53,575 nucleotides of DNA from positions 1-53,575 of the forward strand of contig JACYLU010000034.1 in the NCBI GenBank assembly GCA_015272325.1, in the 5' to 3' direction. The notes beneath the pieces were generated by a model that searched no databases, had not been told where the DNA came from, and saw nothing but the letters and a program-made list of their open reading frames with translations. Source of the DNA: Synechococcales cyanobacterium C42_A2020_086. Lineage in GTDB: Bacteria; Cyanobacteriota; Cyanobacteriia; Elainellales; Elainellaceae. Numbering within the stretch: position 1 is the stretch's first letter; each line of letters begins with the position of its first letter. Below, in pieces: positions 27,352-35,125 of the stretch. A program made the translations under genes and the position numbers.

Positions 27352-27828
27352 TTAAGCTGCTAAAGGATGAATAGTCAGCACAGAGCAGGGAGCATGATGA
27401 ACCACATAGTTGCTAACACTCCCTAGCAGCAGTTCACTGAGTCCAGAACGACCGTGACGACCCAAAATAATGAGATCCGCTTCCCAGATACGGGCAAGTT
27501 GACAAATTTCCTGAGCAGGGTCTCCCTGACCCTGAATATACTCGGTGTTGATTCCCCTGTTGAGGGCCTCGGCAGCGCGTGAGCGCAAAAAATCCAGTCC
27601 TTCTTTTTGATAGACCTCCCATTGGTGTAAATAAAGGGTCGTCAAATCGCCTAGTTCACCCATGTATCTATCGGGTGTAGTGGGCACCGGAGACCCCTCT
27701 TCGGCAGAGGACAGGATATGAACCAGCATGAGGGAAGCACCAACGGTGCTTGCCAGATCCAGTGCTTGCTGAAACACCGATCCATTCACGTTCGCATAGT
27801 CTAATGCTACTAAAATCTTTTGAAACAT
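27352..27828 (-). CDS. Universal stress protein under a fluoride riboswitch
   Basis: A 158-residue UspA-fold protein. I take ATG 27828 as start because AAGGAGG lies six bases upstream and the protein then opens FQKILVALDYANVNGSVFQQAL; an in-frame ATG 14 codons earlier adds non-homologous residues. The ATP-binding signature GRHGRSGLSELLLGSVSNYVV is intact near the C-terminus (G-2x-G-9x-G-S). The gene follows the riboswitch at 27902-27963, so it should be induced by fluoride. UspA genes are a known though minor class of fluoride-riboswitch targets. Confidence 0.9.
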   Translation of the reverse strand: MFQKILVALDYANVNGSVFQQALDLASTVGASLMLVHILSSAEEGSPVPTTPDRYMGELGDLTTLYLHQWEVYQKEGLDFLRSRAAEALNRGINTEYIQGQGDPAQEICQLARIWEADLIILGRHGRSGLSELLLGSVSNYVVHHAPCSVLTIHPLAA

Positions 27829-27854
27829 CGTTGCCTCCTTGAAAGGACAGTAAC

Positions 27855-27909
27855 TTCTAGCTTCAGTCATCTGCGTTGCAGAGAGGACTGACTGAGACGC
27901 AAGCTAGAA
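27855..27909 (-). promoter_or_regulatory. Candidate expression-platform hairpin of riboswitch 1
   Basis: On the minus strand TTCTAGCTT (27909-27901) and CAGTCA (27894-27889) pair with TGACTGAAGCTAGAA (27869-27855), giving 15 base pairs interrupted by a six-base bulge. The first arm overlaps the 3' strand of the aptamer's P1 stem (GTTTC), so hairpin and fluoride-bound aptamer should compete. It sits just upstream of the ribosome site of the universal stress gene. Confidence 0.55.
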
Positions 27910-27963
27910 ACTATCAGCCCGGAGGCGGTTCTCTGGAAAAACCAGATGGCGAGTTTCATCACC
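27902..27963 (-). promoter_or_regulatory. Fluoride riboswitch (crcB motif) 1
   Basis: Minus strand: GGTGATGAAACTCGCC, a short variable hairpin (CTGG...CCAG), AACCGCC, then GGGCTGATAGTTTC. This is the conserved order of the crcB RNA: P1 is GAAAC/GTTTC, and GGTGATG and the ACCGCC/GGCTGAT parts form the pseudoknotted core. A -10-like CATAAT (27977-27972) lies just upstream, so transcription begins close to the aptamer. It controls the universal stress gene and perhaps the small frame and MFS gene downstream. Confidence 0.88.
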
Positions 27964-27998
27964 GTATCTTTATTATGCCATAGTGCCTTTGTGTTCCC

Positions 27999-28415
27999 TC
28001 ACCCGATCGAATTATTTTCATCCCTTACTTCCGCAACCAAACTTGCCTCCGCTTCCTCTCGAATCACCCGTCCAGGATGCTTCAACAGCATTCTGAGAGC
28101 AGTTTCTTTCTCTGGACTATTTGGAAGTTTTCTTAAAGCGCGAATGATCTCCATATCCTGCCAGACATCAATAGGATGATCGAATGCACATTCAGCCAGA
28201 GGAATTGCAGCCTTCACATCCTTGCGATTTCCTAATGTAATTATTGATCCCATGCGTGCTTCAGGATTGGGATGCTTCAATGCATGGATTAAACGTTCAG
28301 CATAGGAAGCGTGCTCTTTCTCCCATTGCTGAATATTCACACCACATGCCGGACAGACAAACGCCTCCTTTGATATTTCAGCAAAACACGCTGGGCAATA
28401 ATAGGCATGATCCAT
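27999..28415 (-). CDS. Zinc-ribbon plus HEAT-repeat protein
   Basis: A 138-residue soluble protein. Two CPAC knuckles (YYCPACFAEI and FVCPACGVNI, residues 7-25) form a zinc ribbon. Three short helical repeats follow (ERLIHALKHPNPEARMGSI, DVKAAIPLAECAFDHP, ETALRMLLKHPGRVIREEA), typical of HEAT repeats. It is likely a scaffold or adaptor; partner unknown. It ends 36 bases before the riboswitch. Confidence 0.78.
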   Translation of the reverse strand: MDHAYYCPACFAEISKEAFVCPACGVNIQQWEKEHASYAERLIHALKHPNPEARMGSIITLGNRKDVKAAIPLAECAFDHPIDVWQDMEIIRALRKLPNSPEKETALRMLLKHPGRVIREEAEASLVAEVRDENNSIG

Positions 28416-28450
28416 GGGACACCTCGTTTAACGCAATTCATAGCATTAGC

Positions 28451-29134
28451 TCAACACAACCAACCTGTGCGGGTTAACGGCAAGTTCCAGATCTTGTCAC
28501 TCTTACGCCTCAATACGGTCTGATAGATTCTTTCATAGTCGTTTTCAAAGGCAAACGCACTCCCCCTAAGATATAATTGCCACAATCGTGCTTTGCGTTC
28601 ACCCATGAGGGAAACCATCCGATCGAATACTCGCCTGAAGTTATCTGCCCAATGACTTAAAGTGATGGCGTAGTGGGGCCTCCAGGCATCGACATCGACA
28701 ATTTCCCAACCGGTTTGTTCAGCGACGGATAGCATTGTAGACAGTTGTGCTAATTCTCCATTGGGGAAAATGTAGCGGTTGATAAACCGTTCACCTAAGC
28801 TGGAACCATTACATTGTTCAGACGAAGCAATTCCGTGATTGAGAAGGAGATAGGCATCAACCAGTATCAATGGATCTTGGCTGAGAAGCAGCGATCGTAG
28901 AACCCCAGGATGATGCACCTGTAGAGACAGTTGAGAACCCGCTTTTTCTTGATCTGTTCCACCGAAAATGCAAAAATCCTGATTCCAAAAGTTAACGTGA
29001 AGCTCAAGGGGAAGATTAGATAAAAGCTCCTGAAGCCAGGCATGAATCCCTGAAGGGAGCTTACATTGAGTAAGTTCCTGTAGATTTGCTTCAGGTCTGG
29101 CATGGCTGAATGCATTGGATAAGCGATTTGACAT
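28451..29134 (-). pseudogene. Cyclopropane-fatty-acyl-phospholipid synthase lacking its methyltransferase core
   Basis: The open frame of 227 residues joins the N-terminal domain of CFA synthases (to LVDAYLLLNHG, about residue 120) directly to the C-terminal part (FINRYIFPNGELAQLSTML, VDVDAWRPHYAITLSHWADNF, LWQLYLRGSAFAFENDYERIY). In complete enzymes roughly 190 residues lie between these, including the SAM-binding motif with DIGCGWG, and none of it is present. The deletion is in frame, so a protein could be made but cannot bind SAM. I classify it as a non-functional remnant. Confidence 0.75.
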
Positions 29135-29241
29135 CTAAATTCCTCCCGCATAAAAGGCGATAATCTTTGTAATTCGATCGTTGCTATCCAAAAGAGTTAA
29201 CAGGTGAATTTAGAACCAAATTAAAGTCAAACTTATCAAAC

Positions 29242-30606
29242 TCAGGTATTCATCCGTTCATAAACGGCAGAAGCGGCGGGTGAAAACCGGGTGAGGTAAT
29301 TGAAGATCCAGAATTTGATACACGAGTCCATAAACACAGGGACAGTTGCAATAAAGCTCTTGATAAAGGTGTCATTTTCCGGCAATCCAAAGTGATTGAA
29401 CACACTCACTAAAATGACATCCCATCCCTCAACCGAATGGAAGCCGACAAACATATCGGTTACCAGAATCAGCAGAAATACCTTAACTGGATCGCTTAAG
29501 TTGAGAAACGACCAGTTTGAAAAATTGCGAATCGTGATTAATTTATCTCGGTTGAAGAAAATAAGTCCAATAAAAACTATTAGAGCAATAGCATCCGCAG
29601 CTACATTTTTCAGTCCGTTCAGGGCATGTTCTCGTGACTCATGCCAAAGTTCAGTAGCTTTTTCTTCTAACCGTTTTTTAGTTTCCTCAGTGGTCAATTG
29701 TGGTAGATTGCCAAGTAGTTGCTCGATTTCTAAAGTCTCCTTAAATTGCATAAACTCAGCATGAAATTCTTCTTGAATTTCTCGGTTGAGTTCAATTTGC
29801 TGAGGATGATGATTGCCATAGTTATCTAGCAAAGGTTCAAAAATCAAGTTCTTGGCAATAACCTGAACTGCAATGGGAACCAAAATTAAGATCAGTAGCC
29901 ATCGAACTGCTAGCTTGTTTTGCTTGCGCCTCAGTCGCAACTCATGAATCACTTGCTGTTCATATTCTGGAGTGAGTTCTTTCCCAACCTGGGTGAACCC
30001 TTTTATCAAGGCACTGGCAGTATTCGATCGATTAGCACTGGAGCGATTCCGATCTGCATCCAGCACAACTGGATCGGTCGTTATGTCAGGGTTTGAACCA
30101 TTTTTTTGATTGCCTGCGTCTGAGTTGAGATGTTGTAAGGCATGGGTAATCGATAATTCTGAATCGAGATCCTCTGATGTCAAATCTGGTTTATCTGGAG
30201 TGCGATCGCGGTATTTTCCCACCACTGACTCAATAAATTGGAGCTTCTCTAAGATATCCATTTCAACTAGAGATGGACGTTCCCGAGCTTGCACTAAAGG
30301 TTCATTGCCATTGGAAAAACTAGAGTCTGAGGTTTTGCTCAACAGCTTATGATTAAACAGAAAAGCACCGACCCTGAACTCTGCCAGGTTAATGCGAATT
30401 CTGGTTAGTTGGCGATCGCGTAAGCTCTTTACGTAGTCCACTACGGTTTTACTTTGTTGGGGAGTGTAAGCAATCTTTCCTCCAGCAAAGTAGTGTTCCT
30501 CCAATGCCTTAATCTCTTTTGCAGCATGATACGCTTCTTTGAGCGCATGGAGTTGCCTTTGGTTTAACCAACGATTGAAGTTCAACTTATTCACATCAGA
30601 TAACAT
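29242..30606 (-). CDS. pxcA: PxcA/CemA family proton extrusion protein
   Basis: A 454-residue protein. The N-terminal 220 residues are soluble and charged (ALKEAYHAAKEIKALEEHY, RIRINLAEFRVGAFLFNHKLL). Helix 1 is WLLILILVPIAVQVIAKNLIF, a long acidic helical segment follows, and then three more helices with the CemA signature ILVTDMFVGFHSVEGWDVIL and KFWIFNYLTRFSP near the C-terminus. In cyanobacteria PxcA mediates light-induced proton extrusion and pH control. A truncated duplicate of the last 85 residues lies at 1296-1554. The start at 30606 gives the usual N-terminus. Confidence 0.87.
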   Translation of the reverse strand: MLSDVNKLNFNRWLNQRQLHALKEAYHAAKEIKALEEHYFAGGKIAYTPQQSKTVVDYVKSLRDRQLTRIRINLAEFRVGAFLFNHKLLSKTSDSSFSNGNEPLVQARERPSLVEMDILEKLQFIESVVGKYRDRTPDKPDLTSEDLDSELSITHALQHLNSDAGNQKNGSNPDITTDPVVLDADRNRSSANRSNTASALIKGFTQVGKELTPEYEQQVIHELRLRRKQNKLAVRWLLILILVPIAVQVIAKNLIFEPLLDNYGNHHPQQIELNREIQEEFHAEFMQFKETLEIEQLLGNLPQLTTEETKKRLEEKATELWHESREHALNGLKNVAADAIALIVFIGLIFFNRDKLITIRNFSNWSFLNLSDPVKVFLLILVTDMFVGFHSVEGWDVILVSVFNHFGLPENDTFIKSFIATVPVFMDSCIKFWIFNYLTRFSPAASAVYERMNT

Positions 30607-30665
30607 TGCTTGTTTCTAGGTTTGCAAGTTGAATGAAATTCTCTCAGATTTATTCAAGGTGCCTG

Positions 30666-31076
30666 TTATTGTTCCGTCAATCGGTCAGTCATTGGGGAGG
30701 GATAATTTATAGATGTATTTCGGTGATCTGGTAGGTGCAGGTCTTCCTGTAAATGCAAGTCTTCATGCGGGTGGACGTGCTTAAGATCGGCACGATGGAC
30801 TTCAACAAACTCCCGCAACTTGGCTTCCTGACCAATCAATTCCAGGCGTTGGGGTAAATGATGGGGCGTGACTTCATGATGATTGTGATGCAGTTCATCA
30901 CCTTTGAGATAGCCCATATGCACCCGATGTAGCACCACCTGCTGAATCCCAAATTCTTTCGCAAGACGGGGAAGATGCCAATGTAGATGGGGAGAGGTTA
31001 GCCTGCGCCAGCGGGTCTTGCTATATAACCTAGCACCATGATTAAAGTAGAGCCGGAGCGCTGTCAAATGTCTCAT
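30666..31076 (-). CDS. DUF190-like protein with His-rich tail, linked to CLC-F
   Basis: About 136 residues from ATG 31076, which lies inside the end of the channel gene (35-base overlap; upstream in-frame ATGs at 31091 and 31124 are possible). The segment LPRLAKEFGIQQVVLHRVHMGYLKGD and LPQRLELIGQEAKLREFVEV match DUF190, a PII-like fold often encoded beside fluoride channels. The C-terminus is strikingly His-rich (KHVHPHEDLHLQEDLHLPDH), suggesting metal binding. Its overlap with the CLC-type gene implies translational coupling and a regulatory or accessory role in fluoride export. Confidence 0.65.
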   Translation of the reverse strand: MRHLTALRLYFNHGARLYSKTRWRRLTSPHLHWHLPRLAKEFGIQQVVLHRVHMGYLKGDELHHNHHEVTPHHLPQRLELIGQEAKLREFVEVHRADLKHVHPHEDLHLQEDLHLPDHRNTSINYPSPMTDRLTEQ

Positions 31077-32442
31077 GGATTTGCCATTCTCCATTTCTAG
31101 AAAACCTAAGGAAATTGATATCACTAAACAAATCGAACTCTAGTGGCTGTCTGAGGCTAGGAAAGGTTGCTAAGCCAATGCTTTCCTGTGCAAAGACTTT
31201 GGAATATTTACTTAATCCAATGCGTTGAGCACGGTAGATGCCTGTATGACCGGAAAAAAGATAGCTCACGACACAGGCAGTCCCCACAAAGGCTCCGGCG
31301 GGCAGTCCAAATAGTTCGATTGCCATGATGGTTGAAGCCAACGGGGTGTTGGCAGCACCAAACACAGCCACAAAGCCCATGCCCGCGAGCAGAGCGGAGG
31401 ATAAGGGCAAAATCAAAAACAAAACATTGCTCAACGTGGCACCAATGTAAAACAAGGGGGTGACCTCCCCACCCTTGAAGCCGACTCCCAAAGTAAGTGC
31501 CGTAAATGCCAGTTTTGCGGCAAAATCCCAGGGAGGTAATTGTGTCTGAAACGCCTCTACAATCGTAGGAATCCCCGGTCCAATGTATTTGGTGGTGCCC
31601 ACTGCCCAAACTGCGATCGCAACGATCGCGCCACCCACCCTAGAACGCAGCAGCGGATAAGCAATTTTGGACTTAAAGACATGCCCAATTTTATGCGTGA
31701 CTTCTGCAAATAGGAGTGCTACTAAGCCAAAGACCGTACCGGCAAAGACTGATGACAACAGATCAGCGGAACCAGCGGAGAAGTTTTCCAAACTGAGTGA
31801 AGGAACGTTCGCCAGTCGATAGTTGGTATGGTGAATGCCCCATTTCAACGTGACGTAATCACCGACGATTGCCGCAATGATGCAGGGAAACAATCCGTCG
31901 TAGCGAATCTTGCCGATTGCCAACACCTCCAAGCCGAAAACAGCACCCGCCAGAGGAGTGCCGAAGACAGAAGCAAAGCCACCGCTAATCCCCGGCATTA
32001 GAAGGATACGGCGAGCCGATCCTTTCAGGTGCAAGACTTTGGTGAGTTGATCGGCAAGGGAGGCACCCATTTGTAATGTCGTACCTTCTCGCCCTGCGGA
32101 ACCGCCCAAAAAATGGGTCATCACGGTTCCCAGTAGCACGAGCGGAGCCATTCGCAATGGAATCGTCTGTTTGGAATTGTGAATCTCCTCCAACAAGAAA
32201 TTGTTGTCTGCTTTAACAGATTGACCAAAGTGGTGATAAATCAATTCACTCAGTAACTCACTCAGCGGCAACAGGGCAATAATCCACCAATGTGCTTCAT
32301 GCCAATCCGTTGCCCATTCTAACGAGGCTAAAAGGGCAGCCAAAGCTGTTCCTGCCAGAACACCTGCGATCGTGGCGATTGCTAACCACTTGGCAATTTG
32401 AGGTCGGGCAAAAAACTGTTCGATATCCTGTAGCCCTTTCAT
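31042..32442 (-). CDS. CLC-family fluoride/proton antiporter (CLC-F type)
   Basis: A 466-residue CLC protein with about 12-14 helical segments. The gating glutamate motif GREG is near residue 119 (GGSAGREGTTLQMG). The anion-site motif reads GISGGFASVFGTPLAG instead of the GSGIP of chloride channels, as in fluoride-specific CLCs. FKGGEVTPLFYIGA marks the second half. Its leader carries a fluoride riboswitch (32722-32784), which with the motif divergence argues for fluoride export. It overlaps a 69-codon upstream frame at its start and a DUF190-like gene at its end. Confidence 0.88.
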   Translation of the reverse strand: MKGLQDIEQFFARPQIAKWLAIATIAGVLAGTALAALLASLEWATDWHEAHWWIIALLPLSELLSELIYHHFGQSVKADNNFLLEEIHNSKQTIPLRMAPLVLLGTVMTHFLGGSAGREGTTLQMGASLADQLTKVLHLKGSARRILLMPGISGGFASVFGTPLAGAVFGLEVLAIGKIRYDGLFPCIIAAIVGDYVTLKWGIHHTNYRLANVPSLSLENFSAGSADLLSSVFAGTVFGLVALLFAEVTHKIGHVFKSKIAYPLLRSRVGGAIVAIAVWAVGTTKYIGPGIPTIVEAFQTQLPPWDFAAKLAFTALTLGVGFKGGEVTPLFYIGATLSNVLFLILPLSSALLAGMGFVAVFGAANTPLASTIMAIELFGLPAGAFVGTACVVSYLFSGHTGIYRAQRIGLSKYSKVFAQESIGLATFPSLRQPLEFDLFSDINFLRFSRNGEWQIHETFDSAPALL

Positions 32443-32648
32443 AAATGCATCGAAAAATGATGGGGAAAATGAATCGATAACCGAGTTAATTTGTAATGAT
32501 ACTCAGGCGGATCGCTTGAATGATACCCAGACCCCAGCGTTAGGAAGTATTTCAGCCGCAGCGATTGAAACGCCGACGCACAACCCAGCAAATGCCTAAT
32601 CGATGAAACCTGACAGTCAAATGAATCCTTAAATGCTTGAAAATTCAC
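32439..32648 (-). CDS. 69-codon leader frame coupled to the CLC-F gene
   Basis: It starts at GTG 32648, with GAGAGG eight bases upstream, and its TGA overlaps the channel's ATG as ATGA. The peptide (FKDSFDCQVSSIRHLLGCASAF, YHYKLTRLSIHF) resembles nothing I know and has no membrane helix. It lies wholly between the riboswitch and the channel gene. It may be a leader that couples translation, or a chance frame. Confidence 0.3.
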   Translation of the reverse strand: MNFQAFKDSFDCQVSSIRHLLGCASAFQSLRLKYFLTLGSGYHSSDPPEYHYKLTRLSIHFPHHFSMHL

Positions 32649-32674
32649 AAAAAAGAACCTCTCAAAAACTAAAC

Positions 32675-32738
32675 GCTAATACTTCACAAATGCTTTTCGC
32701 CAAAGCATCGATCGAAACATGAAGTAGAAACTATTAGC
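32675..32738 (-). promoter_or_regulatory. Candidate expression platform of riboswitch 2
   Basis: Minus strand GCTAATA (32738-32732), seven bases, CTTCA (32724-32720) pair with TGAAGTATTAGC (32686-32675). An inner stem TGCTTT/AAAGCA (32707-32691) lies in the loop. The first arm is the GGCTAATA segment of the aptamer itself, so this fold should exclude the ligand-bound form. The same design occurs at riboswitch 1 with unrelated sequence. Confidence 0.55.
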
Positions 32739-32784
32739 CTTGAGGGCGGTTCTCTAGCCGCGCTAGAAGGTGAGTTTCATCACC
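32722..32784 (-). promoter_or_regulatory. Fluoride riboswitch (crcB motif) 2
   Basis: Minus strand: GGTGATGAAACTCACC, a variable hairpin (CTAGCGCGGCTAG), AACCGCC, then AAGGCTAATAGTTTC. It matches riboswitch 1 at all conserved elements with one change in the GGCTGAT segment (GGCTAAT). An extended -10 TGCTATACT lies at 32802-32794, about ten bases before the aptamer. The gene downstream is the CLC-F type channel. Confidence 0.88.
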
Positions 32785-32793
32785 GCACATTCC

Positions 32794-32802
32794 AGTATAG
32801 CA
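32794..32802 (-). promoter_or_regulatory. Extended -10 promoter of the CLC-F transcript
   Basis: Minus-strand TGCTATACT, a TGn-extended -10. The predicted start falls a few bases before the riboswitch aptamer. Confidence 0.5.
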
Positions 32803-33067
32803 AGTCAACTTAAATTTTACAAGCAAAGTCCGTTAGTAAATCTCTGAAACCCTGCTATGGAAATAAACATGTGTAGATTACGCTCAGGAGCAATCACCTT
32901 GCTAGAAGGAATCACCCTTAGCTAGGATGGTTCGGGCAAAAGCAACCCTATACCCAAGACGAACAAATTAAATCAAAAGGCTGTGCCTGCTCAAACTTGA
33001 GTCAAGGCATTCACTAGCCTGTAAACCTGAATTACGCCTTCTATGCAGATAACAGTCAAGAAAGATT

Positions 33068-33300
33068 ATGGATCTCATTCAAGAAATATTCCAGGCGATC
33101 GTCCTGGGACTGGTGCAAGGAATTACCGAATTTTTGCCAATTAGTGGCACGGCTCATCTACTTGTTGTCACTAAAGCCTTCGGCTGGACTGATTTAGTGG
33201 GGCAAAATGGTTTGTTGATGCCATCCAATTTGGCAGCGTCGTTGCTGTTCTGCTCTTGCTGAGCTTGGTAGATGGCTCCTTTAGAGGTAACGCACTCACC
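33068..33300 (+). pseudogene. Undecaprenyl-diphosphatase (UppP/BacA) N-terminal relic
   Basis: From ATG 33068 the frame reads [21 protein letters not shown] and [17 protein letters not shown], the conserved UppP start. Near base 33215 the frame shifts, since the other frame continues [20 protein letters not shown]. After about base 33300 the homology ends at the neighbouring ParB-like gene. Roughly 75 of about 270 residues remain. It cannot encode an active enzyme. Confidence 0.78.
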
Positions 33301-33940
33301 CAGTAGCATCTGAGATGTACCCAGGCAAATGGCTTACTGCTGGCGTTCGACACAACTGCAACGCCGCGTTAATTGCCTGTTGAAAGCCTGCCTCGGTGTT
33401 TTCAAACGAAAGGTGCTGACGAAAATAATTACCCCACAAGAACTCCTGAAAAGGGACATCGGATTTGGCATATCCTCCTGCTTGCAAAACGCCCCAGGCT
33501 AAACTGCGGTAGGGGTCATCCTGCAACTGGTCTAAACTGGCTGGAATGGATTCAACATCAACTCGTTGCCCATCTTTGTCGTAGGGATACACCCAGGCTT
33601 TCTCCTGCATCAACTGCCAGAACTCAGCCCTTGACCAGTCTTTGCAGTTTTCCCACACTTTGACATAAACGGTTTCTCGTAAACCCGTCATCTGAATCGC
33701 ACGGGCACGATGATGGTGATCCACTACATAGGGCAGGTGATCGGGTGCAACCACAACGGGTAAAAAATGCTCCAACAGGTAAGCATCTAATTCATCCGCA
33801 GTCATTGCCTGAAACTGTTGAATTCGGTACTCTACTTCTCGATAGCCCAATGCCACTTGAGCTGGATGGAGCAAGTCAACCACCGCAAGACTGAGTGTAC
33901 CTGGAGGTAAGTTTGGATTGTAGTCTGGTAGAGTTGGCAT
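33296..33940 (-). CDS. ParB-like (ParBc_2/Srx-type) protein
   Basis: A 214-residue soluble protein. PGTLSLAVVDLLHPAQVALG and VEYRIQQFQ lead into a ParB-like fold with VVVAPDHLPYVVDHHHRARAI, where the DHHHRARA segment aligns with the ExxR-like nucleotide-binding motif of ParB/sulfiredoxin proteins of the ParBc_2 group. That group is annotated as putative nuclease without firm biochemistry. It follows the double-DUF190 gene by 11 bases at the end of the crcB operon, an unexplained partner for fluoride export. No good ribosome site precedes the ATG, which favours coupling. Confidence 0.72.
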   Translation of the reverse strand: MPTLPDYNPNLPPGTLSLAVVDLLHPAQVALGYREVEYRIQQFQAMTADELDAYLLEHFLPVVVAPDHLPYVVDHHHRARAIQMTGLRETVYVKVWENCKDWSRAEFWQLMQEKAWVYPYDKDGQRVDVESIPASLDQLQDDPYRSLAWGVLQAGGYAKSDVPFQEFLWGNYFRQHLSFENTEAGFQQAINAALQLCRTPAVSHLPGYISDATG

Positions 33941-33951
33941 TTTTTTTAATC

Positions 33952-34686
33952 CTATTCAATGGGTGCATGGTGAACAACATTGACGGCATCGCGTACCACA
34001 ATTCCTCCGGCTACCATCTCTTGGACAAGCGGTAAAAATTGCTCAATCTTGTCAGTCCGATCAATCAGAGTAACGACCATTGGTAAATCAGAGGAAAGCT
34101 CAATAATCCCCAGAAACATAATACGCTCCTGGTTATGTTTGCCATACCCGGTCATACCGCGCACAACGGTGGCTCCTACTAATCCGTGGCGGCGAGCTTC
34201 TTCCACTAATGCCAGATGAACGGGCTTACCTTGCCACTGATCCGATTCACCAACGTAAATCGTTAATCGCTCAAAGTCTGTCATCGGATTCTCCTGATTG
34301 CTGAATGGTGTAAATTGTTGCGCGGGCTGTGCCAGCTCATCAGGCGATACTGGAGCATGATGCACGACGGTAATGGGTTCCTTGATCACCAGACCATATT
34401 TAACCAGGGCTTGAACCTGCGGGAGGTAGCGATCGATTGCCTCCGGTTGATCAATTGCTGTCAGCACCATAATCATTTGCATCGCCAGTTCTGGCATCCA
34501 GTCCACACTGATGTGGCGATAGCGTTGCCCATAGCTCACAGCCGTTCGCATCACCGTTATTCCTGCAATGCCGGATTGACGCGCCGCATCCATCAACGCC
34601 CGGTAGAGTAATTTACCCTGAACGTAGTCCTCCTCTGCCACATAGATCGTTAATTGTTCTGCACTTTTCATCCGCTTCTCCTGCAA
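33952..34686 (-). CDS. Two-domain DUF190 protein
   Basis: A 244-residue protein made of two DUF190 domains. Repeat 1 has QLTIYVAEEDYVQGKLLYRAL and ITVMRTAVSYGQRYRHI; repeat 2 has RLTIYVGESDQWQGKPVHLAL and ATVVRGMTGYGKHNQERIM. DUF190 is a PII-like trimeric fold found beside CrcB channels. The duplication within one chain mirrors the duplicated crcB genes before it. It starts three bases after the second crcB stop. A role as sensor or regulator of the channels is inferred. Confidence 0.85.
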   Translation of the reverse strand: MQEKRMKSAEQLTIYVAEEDYVQGKLLYRALMDAARQSGIAGITVMRTAVSYGQRYRHISVDWMPELAMQMIMVLTAIDQPEAIDRYLPQVQALVKYGLVIKEPITVVHHAPVSPDELAQPAQQFTPFSNQENPMTDFERLTIYVGESDQWQGKPVHLALVEEARRHGLVGATVVRGMTGYGKHNQERIMFLGIIELSSDLPMVVTLIDRTDKIEQFLPLVQEMVAGGIVVRDAVNVVHHAPIE

Positions 34687-34689
34687 ATG

Positions 34690-35073
34690 CTATAGCTGTT
34701 GTGCCAGAGCAATACCCAATTCGACTCCTAAAAACCCCATCAATGGACTGCCCAATCCATATAGCATTGCCCGTTTATAACTTGCCAGTTTGAGCAGATT
34801 TAACATATCTAAGGCGTAGGTGGAAAACGTAGTGTAAGACCCTAAAAAACCAATAATGACAAAACTATTGAGCAGTGGGTCAGCTTGGAGGGATTGAAAC
34901 AGTGTTGCAAAGAACCCAATCAAAAACGTCCCAGAGAGATTAATGATAAACGTGCCAAAGGGGAACTCCCCGCCAAGTTTTTCCACACAAACCAGCGTTA
35001 AATAATAGCGGCTAAGGGCACCTGGCATGGCTCCTAGCGCAATCCAAAGGGTTAGCAAAAGAGGGGTTTCCAT
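34690..35073 (-). CDS. crcB: CrcB/Fluc fluoride channel, second subunit
   Basis: A 127-residue protein from ATG 35073; an upstream frame extension to 35196 overlaps the first crcB gene and is unlikely. It has four helices with SRYYLTL, the polar-track INLSGTFLIG, and the family signature GFLGSYTTFSTYALD. Fluc channels are antiparallel dimers. With the neighbouring paralogue this could be a heterodimer. Confidence 0.9.
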   Translation of the reverse strand: METPLLLTLWIALGAMPGALSRYYLTLVCVEKLGGEFPFGTFIINLSGTFLIGFFATLFQSLQADPLLNSFVIIGFLGSYTTFSTYALDMLNLLKLASYKRAMLYGLGSPLMGFLGVELGIALAQQL

Positions 35074-35125
35074 GTTGGGTGTATTGATGAACGGGGAGAC
35101 ATGAGATATCGCTAACCCGAAGGGG

